From the NCBI RefSeq assembly GCF_004339245.1, contig NZ_SMGG01000003.1:992770-1056769 (forward strand): a stretch of DNA of 64,000 nt, in the 5' to 3' direction. Every line of letters begins with the position of its first letter. Position 1 is the stretch's first letter. The DNA comes from Seleniivibrio woodruffii. Its GTDB lineage: Bacteria > Chrysiogenota > Deferribacteres > Deferribacterales > Geovibrionaceae. Both the position numbers and the translations under genes were made by a program. A model generated the notes under the pieces. The model saw only the letters and a list, made by a program, of their open reading frames with translations. It did no database searches and was not told the DNA's origin. Below, one piece after another: positions 8,681 to 16,576 of the stretch.

Positions 8681-9075
8681 TGTATATGCTTGACACCAAC
8701 ATCTGCATTTACATCATAAAGCGCAGACCACCTGAAATCATTGAAAAATTCAGAACGTTTTCCGTTTCAGAGATAGCCATTTCATCTGTCACCCTTGCAG
8801 AACTTGAATATGGTGTCTGTAAAAGTCAGCATTCTGAAAAGAACAGGGACGCACTCGCTCTGTTTGTTTCTCCTCTCAATATACTGTCCTTCGACAGCCT
8901 TGCGGCTGTTAAGTATGGTGAGATCAGGGCAAAACTGGAAAAAGAGGGCAGGATTATCGGTGCAATGGATATGCTGATTGCCGCCCATGCCATGTCACTG
9001 GGGCTTACCCTTGTTACAAACAATACGAATGAATTTGAAAGAATAGACGGTCTCCGACTTGAAAACTGGTCATAA
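8680..9075 (+). CDS. vapC: VapC-type PIN-domain RNase toxin
   Basis: A 131-residue PIN-domain ribonuclease. The metal-binding acidic residues of the family are present: D5 in MLDTNICIYI, E41 in TLAELEYG, D97 in GAMDMLIAAHA, and the NNTNEFERI segment near the C-terminus. VapC toxins cut initiator tRNA or other structured RNA and are held inactive by VapB. The target of this one cannot be read from sequence. The gene is full length with no sign of decay. It sits between repeats and a terminator, a position that suggests a small mobile cassette rather than part of the rho operon. Confidence 0.9.
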   Translation: MYMLDTNICIYIIKRRPPEIIEKFRTFSVSEIAISSVTLAELEYGVCKSQHSEKNRDALALFVSPLNILSFDSLAAVKYGEIRAKLEKEGRIIGAMDMLIAAHAMSLGLTLVTNNTNEFERIDGLRLENWS

Positions 9076-9076
9076 A

Positions 9077-9100
9077 AAAGCCCTGCCGGAGCAGGGCTTT
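9077..9100. terminator. Bidirectional terminator between vapC and the ferritin gene
   Basis: AAAGCCCTGC and GCAGGGCTTT form a 10-bp stem around CGGA, with A residues upstream and T residues downstream. It can end the vapBC transcript on the plus strand and the long glucan/ferritin transcript on the minus strand. Confidence 0.85.
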
Positions 9101-9116
9101 GTATTGCTAAATTTTC

Positions 9117-9626
9117 TCAGGGAACTGCGGGGGGAGTGAACACTCTTGCCGCAAGCTCGGTGTTGATCATAAACAGACCCTGTCCGGTGCTGCCCGCCAG
9201 TTTCAGCTTATCTTTGATATCCTTAACGTTCGCTTCCTCTTCCTGCTGTTCTGTGATGAACCACTGTATCCAGCTGTGTGTGCCGTGATCCTTCTCTTCA
9301 AGAGCCAGAGAGGCGATGTCGTAAATTCTTCTGGTGACTTCCCTTTCGTGTTCAAGACTGACATCGAAAAGCTCCTGAGCGTCTTTGTATTCCTTTTTGG
9401 GCTTGTCTATCTGCTCCAGTTCAACCTCTCCGTCCTGATCGAGGATATAGTTGTAGAATCTGTCCGCATGGAACAGCTCCTCCTGAAACTGAACGTGGAA
9501 CCAGTTTGAAAAGCCTTTAAGTCCCATAGTGTTTGCGTTGGCCGCCATGGCCAGATACACATATGCGGAGTAAAGCTCGAAATTGAGCTGTTTGTTCAGT
9601 GCTTTGAGCATCTTTTTGCTGATCAT
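9117..9626 (-). CDS. ftnA: Non-haem ferritin
   Basis: A 169-residue ferritin that oxidises and stores iron in a 24-subunit shell. The ferroxidase residues align with E. coli FtnA: E17, E50, H53, E94 and the E126/Q127/E130 cluster in TEQQEEE. The start at 9626 (MISKKMLKAL) is chosen because AGGAGAGG precedes it; a longer open frame to 9728 runs into the upstream gene and adds a non-homologous tail. It begins 10 bases after the branching-enzyme gene, so it may be the last gene of the alpha-glucan transcript before the terminator at 9077. It is not a Dps or bacterioferritin, as no haem-ligand or Dps motif is seen. Confidence 0.93.
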   Translation of the reverse strand: MISKKMLKALNKQLNFELYSAYVYLAMAANANTMGLKGFSNWFHVQFQEELFHADRFYNYILDQDGEVELEQIDKPKKEYKDAQELFDVSLEHEREVTRRIYDIASLALEEKDHGTHSWIQWFITEQQEEEANVKDIKDKLKLAGSTGQGLFMINTELAARVFTPPAVP

Positions 9627-9636
9627 TTTCCTCTCC

Positions 9637-11214
9637 TTAGCAGTAAATTCTGAAATCCATATTTTTAAAAATACTATTCTTTTGTTCAACGGTCTCAAGG
9701 AAGCCGTAGTCAAAATCCCTGCTTTCAACCATATCCTTAAGGCGCAGGAAGTTATAGATGTGCTCTTTTGTTCTCTGCACAGCGTACTCTATGGCCGTTC
9801 CGGTTGTTATGAGGAACGCCCAGTCGCTGGACTGTGCGAGGAAAAGCTCTCTGGCCATTTGGTTCAGGCATCTGCGGATAGTGTCGTCAGCAGTTGCGTG
9901 ATGATATTTTGCAAGGTTCACCATGCTGTCGGACATAAAGTGAAGGTGTCTGTATATCCAGTCGTTGCCACGGTTCAGCCATACGTCATAGTAGCCTTTG
10001 TCGCCCCATGACGATGGGTTGACCTTAACCACCTGATTTGTGGAGTATTCGTTCAGATACTCAAGGGGAGTGATAGCCTTTACGGTGTCCGATCTGTCCA
10101 TTTCCTTGAATACGTTATAGAGAAACTCAGGCCCTTCGAACCACCAGTGGCCGAAAAGCTCGGCATCATACGGAGAGACCACCATGGGTTTTCTGTCGAT
10201 GAGTTCTGCGATCTCCTCTATCTGCTTCTCACGTCCCGCAACGAAGTGTTTTGCATGGTCAACTGTCTTCAGAGACGCTATTTCCGGCTGATAAAACTCT
10301 TTAAAGTCCGAATCGCCTGTGATCCGGTGATATTTCAGTCCGGTGAAAACCCTTTCGCCGTCAGGGCTGATGTAGGGTTTTATATAGTCGTGGTCAAGGT
10401 CATAGCCTATGTCACGATAGAAATCTCTGTAGTGAGCGTCGCCCGGATAGCCCTCTTTGGAGCTCCAGACCTGCTTTGACGAGTAGTAGTCACGCCCGAA
10501 CGCCGCAACTCCCGACTCTGTGTAGACCGGTGCGTAAACGCCGAATCTGGGGCGTGGTTTGGAATAGAGAACGCCGTGGGTATCCACGAAGAAATAGCGT
10601 ATGCCGTATTCCGCCAGAACCTCATCCAGCCCTTCAAAATAGGCGCACTCCGGCAGCCAGATTCCTTTCGGTGCTCTGCCGAATTTTTCGGTGTGGCTTT
10701 TGACCGCCATTTCTATCTGCGCACGTACAGCTTTCAGGTTGTCGTTTAAAAGCGGCAGGAACCCGTGGGTGAACCCGCAGGTGATGACATCTATATTCCC
10801 TTTTTCAAGGAAATGTTTGTATCCTTTTATGAGGCTTCTGTCCAGCCAGCCGTAGTAAAACTCTTTGAGGTCGCCGAACCTCTTTCTGTACATGTGGGCA
10901 AGCCCTTCGAAACAGGTTCCCTTGGTGCGTTCAATCTCTTTTTCCGAAAGCTCAATAAGCTTTTCCAGATGTTCCTCATAGCGTTTCATCAGCAGCTCGT
11001 CGCACATCATCTCCGCAAGGGGAGGGGTGACGGAAACTGCGAAACGGAAGTGGACTCCTTCGTCCTCCATCTGTTTCATATATCTCAAAATGGGCAGGTA
11101 GGTTTCTGATATTGCTTCATAAAACCATTGTTCTTCAAGGAAATACGAGTATTCGGGATGCTTTACGAACGGCAGGTGCGAGTGAAGCACCAGCATCCAG
11201 TAACCTTTCGGCAT
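9637..11214 (-). CDS. GH57 1,4-alpha-glucan branching enzyme (DUF1957)
   Basis: A 525-residue GH57 enzyme of the TK1436/TTHA1902 branching-enzyme type, which makes alpha-1,6 branches in glycogen. The N-terminal HSHLPFVKHPE motif, the nucleophile E189 in WLPECAY and the acid/base D350 in SPYDAELFGHWWFEG match the family. The DUF1957 C-terminal helical domain is also present. It replaces the GH13 GlgB in this organism as far as the window shows. The gene starts at the stop of the DUF4912 gene and is the last glucan enzyme of the operon. Confidence 0.9.
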   Translation of the reverse strand: MPKGYWMLVLHSHLPFVKHPEYSYFLEEQWFYEAISETYLPILRYMKQMEDEGVHFRFAVSVTPPLAEMMCDELLMKRYEEHLEKLIELSEKEIERTKGTCFEGLAHMYRKRFGDLKEFYYGWLDRSLIKGYKHFLEKGNIDVITCGFTHGFLPLLNDNLKAVRAQIEMAVKSHTEKFGRAPKGIWLPECAYFEGLDEVLAEYGIRYFFVDTHGVLYSKPRPRFGVYAPVYTESGVAAFGRDYYSSKQVWSSKEGYPGDAHYRDFYRDIGYDLDHDYIKPYISPDGERVFTGLKYHRITGDSDFKEFYQPEIASLKTVDHAKHFVAGREKQIEEIAELIDRKPMVVSPYDAELFGHWWFEGPEFLYNVFKEMDRSDTVKAITPLEYLNEYSTNQVVKVNPSSWGDKGYYDVWLNRGNDWIYRHLHFMSDSMVNLAKYHHATADDTIRRCLNQMARELFLAQSSDWAFLITTGTAIEYAVQRTKEHIYNFLRLKDMVESRDFDYGFLETVEQKNSIFKNMDFRIYC

Positions 11215-11960
11215 TATTCACCGCCTTTGCGTGTAAGTGAGGATGAGGACATTCCGCCCTCGGTCTGATGTAGTTTTTTAAACAGCTCTGAGTGCATTCT
11301 GGCACTGGAGAGCAGTTCCTCTTTCTGAAGGTCGGTCACACCTGAAAGATGATATATTTTTTCTATGTTTTCGCCGACTGTCATCCATGTCTCCTCGTCG
11401 ATGAGGTCGCTGATGCGGTCGGTGGGCATTTTAATGCGCTTGGAGGTGCTTATGGTGTGGTAGTTTCCCATTGAGTCAAGCATTCCTATTTCAGCCCAGA
11501 GTCTCTGGTCGGGGCAGTAGAGGTCGAAATACCAGTTGCCGTATTTGCCCACACGGACGCTGGCCAGCTCGGCGATATTGTCCTCTTCGCCTGTGAACAC
11601 CTTGAGGATAAAGATGGGATCTGCGGTGTTGTAGCTGCGGCAGAATTCGTTCATGGTCTTGTCGGAGACCTCCCAATATACGTATTCCTTTTTGGGGTTA
11701 ACGGGGAGGAGCACAACGGTATTTATGTTGTAGATATCCGGAATGGGATACTCTTTTTTCAGCGGCTGAGGTTCGTTCTTCGCTTCAGCGGTGACATGGC
11801 TGGAAACGCTCTCCTGAGCGGCTCCTTTGCTCGAAACGGTCTTGTCGTATTTTGACAGAGCATTGGCCAGTTCTTCCTTTGTCATTGCGCTTCTGTTCTT
11901 AATATTAAATTTTTTGGCAATCTCGTATAATTCTGCCTTGTTCATATCCTCAAATTTCAT
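11214..11960 (-). CDS. DUF4912 protein with an N-terminal Rho-N/SAP-like domain
   Basis: A 248-residue protein of unknown function. Residues 1-40 (MNKAELYEIAKKFNIKNRSAMTKEEL in pieces) resemble the helical Rho-N or SAP-like fold. Residues 70-190 match DUF4912, with VYWEVSD, GNWYFDLY and AEIGMLD segments suggesting a beta-sandwich like carbohydrate-binding folds. The start at 11960 is chosen because GGAGG precedes it and it overlaps the glgA stop as TGATG; the frame is open further upstream inside glgA. DUF4912 genes are often found beside GH57 branching enzymes, so a role in glycogen particle formation is a reasonable inference, not shown. Confidence 0.75.
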   Translation of the reverse strand: MKFEDMNKAELYEIAKKFNIKNRSAMTKEELANALSKYDKTVSSKGAAQESVSSHVTAEAKNEPQPLKKEYPIPDIYNINTVVLLPVNPKKEYVYWEVSDKTMNEFCRSYNTADPIFILKVFTGEEDNIAELASVRVGKYGNWYFDLYCPDQRLWAEIGMLDSMGNYHTISTSKRIKMPTDRISDLIDEETWMTVGENIEKIYHLSGVTDLQKEELLSSARMHSELFKKLHQTEGGMSSSSLTRKGGE

Positions 11961-13381
11961 CAGCTGCCTCCAAGAATCCGTTGATACAATAGGATAAATT
12001 TCTCCGCCGTTCTCATCCATGAGAAGTCCAGCCTCATAACTTTGGCGGCATATTCAAACAATATAGCCTTATTTTGGAAAAAATCCACTGCTCTGTTGAT
12101 CTGTTTTATCAGGTCGTGACGGCTGTATCCGTCCATGAAAAATCCGTAGCCTCCGTCTTCGATATCGACAACAGTGTCGATGAGGCCTCCGGTGCGTCTG
12201 ACAACAGGCAGAGCGCCGTAGCGCATTCCAAGCATCTGGCTTTTGCCGCAGGGGTCGGAAAGTGAGGGGCGCAGGACAAAGTCCGCTGCCGCATAGGCTT
12301 TGTGGAGCATAGATTCACTTATACCGATGGATGTAAAGACATTGTTATGGTTATTTGCTATTTCCTTAAATTTTGAACAGAACTTTGGTTCGCCGTAGCC
12401 CAGAATTGCGAAATTTGCAGGAATTTCGGCAAGTTTGTCCGCACAGTCGGCCAGAAGCTCAAGCCCCTTGCGCTCTGTAAATTTCGTTTCCAGCAGAAAG
12501 AGGGGAAGCTCAGTGTTGCCGAGTCCGGTCTCTGACAAAAAATCCTCTTTGTTGACAAGTTTATGCTGAACGGTGTCCGCATTGTAGTTCATTTTGATGA
12601 ACTGATCGGTCTCCGGATTGAACCTATCATAGTCTATGCCGCCCAGAATGCCCTCTATTCTGTCTTCAAACTTCGCCATGAACGAGCCCAGACCGAAAGA
12701 GTTCTCCTCGGTCTGAACCTCTTTTGCGTAGGTCGGGCTCAGAAGGGTTATGAAGTCCGAATGGGTCGCTCCGCCCTTCAGGAGGCTTATATTTTCATAA
12801 AACTCAAGCTCTTCAATGTTGTACATTTCCCATGGAAGCCCCAGCGACTGTATGGAGAACTTGCCGAAGACCCCCTGAAAGGTGATGTCGTGTATGGTGA
12901 AGACTATTTTAGCTTTAATATCTTCATAAAAAAGGTGTTTATACACAGGAACAAGTCCCGCCTGCCATTCGTGGCAGTGGATGATATCGGGATGTATACT
13001 CTCCTCTCTGATGTATTGCAGGGAGGCCATGCAGAACATGCCGTAGCGGATGTCGTTGTCGGAGTAGTCATAGCTGGAGGTTCCGTAGATGTATCTGCGG
13101 TTGTAGAGTTCCTCATTATTAAAAAAGACGTAGCGCACGCCGTCCAGCTGTGTTGAAAAGGTTGTGAAAAAATAGCAGACCCCGGCCGCATAAACGGTTA
13201 TATCCCGTCCCTTGACAAGGCCATAGGGTTCGTAGCACCCTGCCGAGGTGTACATGGGCGAGAACACGACTGTTTCCTGTCCAAGTGAAGCCTGAGACTT
13301 TGCCAGTCCGAAAACGGAATCCCCCAGCATCCCCGTTCGGGAAAAGGGGTAGACCTCGCTGGTGATATGCACGGCTATCAT
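11960..13381 (-). CDS. glgA: Divergent GT5 glycogen/starch synthase
   Basis: A 473-residue GT-B fold glycosyltransferase that aligns along its length with bacterial GlgA (ADP-glucose or UDP-glucose to alpha-1,4-glucan). The N-terminal SEVYPFSRTGMLGD corresponds to SEMFPLLKTGGLAD of E. coli, the TIHDITFQG histidine is kept, and RPSLSDPCG corresponds to RPSRFEPCG. Three positions used in catalysis or donor binding are conservatively changed: K15 to R, R300 to K and E377 to D (E. coli numbering). The frame is intact and in a glycogen operon, so it is probably active, possibly with altered donor preference. Gene symbol is by homology. Confidence 0.85.
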   Translation of the reverse strand: MIAVHITSEVYPFSRTGMLGDSVFGLAKSQASLGQETVVFSPMYTSAGCYEPYGLVKGRDITVYAAGVCYFFTTFSTQLDGVRYVFFNNEELYNRRYIYGTSSYDYSDNDIRYGMFCMASLQYIREESIHPDIIHCHEWQAGLVPVYKHLFYEDIKAKIVFTIHDITFQGVFGKFSIQSLGLPWEMYNIEELEFYENISLLKGGATHSDFITLLSPTYAKEVQTEENSFGLGSFMAKFEDRIEGILGGIDYDRFNPETDQFIKMNYNADTVQHKLVNKEDFLSETGLGNTELPLFLLETKFTERKGLELLADCADKLAEIPANFAILGYGEPKFCSKFKEIANNHNNVFTSIGISESMLHKAYAAADFVLRPSLSDPCGKSQMLGMRYGALPVVRRTGGLIDTVVDIEDGGYGFFMDGYSRHDLIKQINRAVDFFQNKAILFEYAAKVMRLDFSWMRTAEKFILLYQRILGGS

Positions 13382-13385
13382 TCTG

Positions 13386-14405
13386 TCAGTTCACTCCTTT
13401 TAAGAACCCTGCCGCACTCTCCGGCGACACGGGGTTTATAAAGAATCCTGTTCCCGACTCAAATCCGGCAATGCCTGAGAGTCTGGGCGTAATCTCTATG
13501 TGCCAGTGAAAATCCTGTTCGATGCTCTGCCAGTAGTTCGGCTGAGAAGGTCTTCTGACTGACGGCGGCGAGGTGTGTACCACCATATTAAGGGGCGGGT
13601 TTTCCAGACATTTGTAAAGTCTTCTGAAAACCTCACGGACGATATCCGCAAGCCCGCTCAGCTCCGAATCGTCCGATTTTTCGAAGCAGTGGGTGTGCCG
13701 TTTCGGGAAAATAAGAACCTCGAACGGCAGAGACGATGCGAAGGGGCAGAAGGCTGTGAAATCCTGATTCTCATAGACTATTCTGCTTCCTTCGTCCTTT
13801 TCCTGATTCAGTATATCACAAAAAATGCAGCGTTCTTTATTTCTGTAATGCTCCTGCGCCGATGTGAGCTTTGTTTTAACAATATCCGGCGTAACAGGCA
13901 GTGCAATTATCTGGGAGTGGGGGTGTTCAAGGTTTGCGCCCGCCAGAGTCCCGTAGTTTTTAAAAGGCATTATATATCTGAATCTTGTGTCCTTTTTCAA
14001 GTCGAGCACACGCTCTCTGAAGGTGGTGAACACATCCTTTAAAACCTTGTCGGTGTAGCTGCCTATGTTCATGTGGTGTTTCGGGGTTTCGATCACCACT
14101 TCATGTGCGCCTATGCCCGCCACACAGTCATACATTCCGTGGGCGAACCTTTGCAGTTCCCCTTCAATGCGGAATGCGGGATATTTGTTCGGAACGACCC
14201 TTGTCAGCCAGTCGCCCTGCGCATCTCTCAGCGAAAAAATCTCCTGTCCGGCCTTGTCCTCGCTGCCGGGGCAGAAGGGGCACACTTCCGTATGTTCGCC
14301 GTTTGCGGTGAGCCTGCGCACCAGAAAATCTTCAGGTCTGCGGCTTCTTTCGGAAGCAATCACCGACCATATTTTTTTAACGGGGTCAAATCTGAGTTCC
14401 GACAT
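13386..14405 (-). CDS. galT: Galactose-1-phosphate uridylyltransferase family protein
   Basis: A 339-residue HIT-superfamily nucleotidylyltransferase. The HPH active site (NLEHPHSQ), the zinc-binding CPFCPGSE pair and the second-domain CIFCDILNQE and FHWHIEITPRL segments identify the GalT family. Members interchange UMP between UDP-glucose and hexose-1-phosphates; some relatives act on ADP-glucose. No galK or galE is nearby. The gene is embedded between glgA and a glucanotransferase, so here it may supply or salvage the nucleotide-sugar donor for glycogen synthesis. The exact substrate is not decided by sequence. Confidence 0.82.
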   Translation of the reverse strand: MSELRFDPVKKIWSVIASERSRRPEDFLVRRLTANGEHTEVCPFCPGSEDKAGQEIFSLRDAQGDWLTRVVPNKYPAFRIEGELQRFAHGMYDCVAGIGAHEVVIETPKHHMNIGSYTDKVLKDVFTTFRERVLDLKKDTRFRYIMPFKNYGTLAGANLEHPHSQIIALPVTPDIVKTKLTSAQEHYRNKERCIFCDILNQEKDEGSRIVYENQDFTAFCPFASSLPFEVLIFPKRHTHCFEKSDDSELSGLADIVREVFRRLYKCLENPPLNMVVHTSPPSVRRPSQPNYWQSIEQDFHWHIEITPRLSGIAGFESGTGFFINPVSPESAAGFLKGVN

Positions 14406-14408
14406 CTG

Positions 14409-16466
14409 TCACCTGCCCAGTGTGAGCCTGCATTCAAGCTCAAGATTTTTTCTGAAACGGAAGGGGAACAGCAGACAGATGCCCTGTCGGGTGAGGTCTG
14501 CGCCGCTTTCGGACTGGGAAACAGTCATCACCTGATATGAATATAGTTTCGCACCGTTGCTTATTTCAAGTGAAATCTTCGACGGTGTATGTTTTTCTCC
14601 TAATTCGACTTTAGTCAGAGCTTGCCCTTCGCTCTCCTGCGGATCTTTTCCGTTGATGAGCACGTTTTCGAGGTCGTTGAAATGGAGGTTCATCTCCATT
14701 ACGTAGTCCAACTCCTCGTCAAGTTCTGCAGAGGCTTTCAGTTTCAGTTTCAGTCCCTTTTCATCGAATGAGTATTCCTTAGTGACCGTACAGGGTGTTT
14801 TCTGATCGTATCTGTACAGCCCGCCTGTCCTCGTGAAAGTTATTCCGTCTGTTTTGACATCCATTTCGGCGGGGCGGTTGGCAAAATCACCCATCTCGCC
14901 GAAGCTCATATTGCGGAACTCCTCCGCATCGAAACGGTGGACAAAATGGTCGATAAAGCTGTTCTTGTTGTGCCAGTCGTATATAAGATGTTTCGTAAGC
15001 TCTTCGTTCACTTCAGTGCTGTCGTTGTGGATTGTGGCTATTCCGTCGTCTTCGGCGGTTTCTTCGGTCTCCTCAGTCTCTTCCGGCTCTGCTGGGTTCA
15101 GCATCTTCTCGTGATATGCCTCTTTGCGGCGTGCCAGAGTGTTCTGGAAGTTATAGCAGTTTACCTTGTCCTCGATGGACACCAGCTGACCGCCATCAAC
15201 GGATACGAACATGAAATTCAGCTCCGGAGTGCGGACGTATGCCTCCTCGTAGCCGTCGAAATCGAAATCATCGACGGAAACGGAAGGGTAGGAGGGCTTT
15301 TCAAGCTCTTCAACCAGTTTTTCGCCTTCGATTATGAACCTGTAGGCGTTGTTGCGAAGGTTCGGCAGATAGAGACCGCCGAAGATTCCGTGCCACAGGA
15401 CGTCGTTGCACTGGGCTTTGTAAAGAGCTTCATAGAGTCTTGCATCCTTAAGCCTGTCTGCATCCTTTGACAGTTTCATCGTGCGTTTATGTATCCTGTT
15501 TGATTCAGGGTATTTTACTAAAAAATTCTTCCAGATTCCACCCTTTACGAACACTTTCGCCGTGTCGTCCTCGTGGAGTTTTTCAGTCTCTTTGACGAAT
15601 TTTTCCATCTTTGCGGTGCGTTCGGAGAAGAGCGACCATTCGCCCATCTCGAAGTATGAGACGGTGGGCAGATAGGCTATCTGTGCAGGGCGAACCGCCT
15701 GAACCGTGTCTCTGAACAGTGCAAATTCGCTGTGTCCGCTCTTGTCGACCGCATCAACGAAGCTGTTCAGCCAGCCCTTTTCATAGACCCATTCGTGGGT
15801 TTTAGGCCAGAGACCGAATTTTTCGCCGTCATCAAATATCGTAAGTGATTTTCCGCCCTCGGCGGCTATATCGCCCAGATACTGAACAACGTCCGCCGCA
15901 GGCCTGAAAGGTATCATATATCTCAGCTTTTCGCTGATGGGGAATATCAGCATCTCCCGTCCGTCCTGCTCGGTTTTGAAGTGTCCGTGGAGCATGGATT
16001 CGTAGAATCCGGCGGCGATGAAATGATAGTCGTCCACTATGACGTATTCTATGCCGCAGTCGGCGCAGTCGGGGATTATGGAGCTGTCCCACACCCGCTC
16101 GGTGAGCCACAGACCTTTGGGCGACACCTGAAAATTATCCTCGATGAAACCGTTGAGCTTTTTTATCTGCTCTTTGCGGTCACGGGAGGGGATGGCGGCC
16201 AGCACAGGCTCATAGAACCCGCCGGAGAAGAACTCCGTCTGTCCGTTTCTGTTGGCCTCCTGCATCATGCCGAACAGGTCTGCATGATGTTTCTTAATGT
16301 ATTCGAACAGCCATCCGCTGTAATGCACGCTCACCTTGAGGGCGGGCTTTTTCAGCAGCAGTTCGAAGAAGGGACGATAGCTCTGGTCAACGGCTATGTC
16401 CACCACATGATAAAAGTTGTCCACCGGCTGGTGGCAGTGTATTCCGAGATGAAGGGGAAGTTTCAT
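14409..16466 (-). CDS. GH57 4-alpha-glucanotransferase-type enzyme
   Basis: A 685-residue enzyme resembling the Thermococcus litoralis 4-alpha-glucanotransferase. The N-terminal (beta/alpha)7 barrel carries LGIHCHQPV, nucleophile E123 in LWLTERVWDSS and acid/base D213 in IFDDGEKFGLWP. The C-terminal half (about residue 390 on) is the DUF1925/DUF1926-like beta-sandwich, with an acidic low-complexity linker near residue 455 (EETEETEET). It would transfer maltooligosaccharides between alpha-glucans or hydrolyse them. The gene starts downstream of an R3 repeat and is followed by galT three bases on. Confidence 0.87.
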   Translation of the reverse strand: MKLPLHLGIHCHQPVDNFYHVVDIAVDQSYRPFFELLLKKPALKVSVHYSGWLFEYIKKHHADLFGMMQEANRNGQTEFFSGGFYEPVLAAIPSRDRKEQIKKLNGFIEDNFQVSPKGLWLTERVWDSSIIPDCADCGIEYVIVDDYHFIAAGFYESMLHGHFKTEQDGREMLIFPISEKLRYMIPFRPAADVVQYLGDIAAEGGKSLTIFDDGEKFGLWPKTHEWVYEKGWLNSFVDAVDKSGHSEFALFRDTVQAVRPAQIAYLPTVSYFEMGEWSLFSERTAKMEKFVKETEKLHEDDTAKVFVKGGIWKNFLVKYPESNRIHKRTMKLSKDADRLKDARLYEALYKAQCNDVLWHGIFGGLYLPNLRNNAYRFIIEGEKLVEELEKPSYPSVSVDDFDFDGYEEAYVRTPELNFMFVSVDGGQLVSIEDKVNCYNFQNTLARRKEAYHEKMLNPAEPEETEETEETAEDDGIATIHNDSTEVNEELTKHLIYDWHNKNSFIDHFVHRFDAEEFRNMSFGEMGDFANRPAEMDVKTDGITFTRTGGLYRYDQKTPCTVTKEYSFDEKGLKLKLKASAELDEELDYVMEMNLHFNDLENVLINGKDPQESEGQALTKVELGEKHTPSKISLEISNGAKLYSYQVMTVSQSESGADLTRQGICLLFPFRFRKNLELECRLTLGR

Positions 16467-16489
16467 ATTAGCTCCTGAGAAAATCGGCG

Positions 16490-16564
16490 GTCATTGCGAG
16501 GAGCGACGCGACGCGGCAATCTCACTCGATGAGACTGCCACGGGCATAAGCCCTCGCAGTGACA
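16490..16564. repeat. Repeat R3 with two inverted halves
   Basis: GTCATTGCGAGGAGCGACGC...GGCAATCTCA is followed by an inverted TGAGACTGCC...CCTCGCAGTGAC, so the whole element can fold into one long imperfect hairpin. It lies between two GH57 genes in the glucan operon, the only large gap there. Its halves match the units of the tandem array at 47.8-48.9 kb. Confidence 0.75.
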
Positions 16565-16576
16565 TATAATGTATTC

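Noticed and set aside
9627-9728. N-terminal extension of the ferritin to 203 residues
   Set aside because: The extra 34 residues overlap the end of the branching-enzyme gene and have no ferritin homology; a good ribosome binding site precedes 9626.
12563-13156. 197-residue plus-strand open frame inside glgA
   Set aside because: Antisense shadow of an intact GT5 gene; no start context and no recognisable domain.
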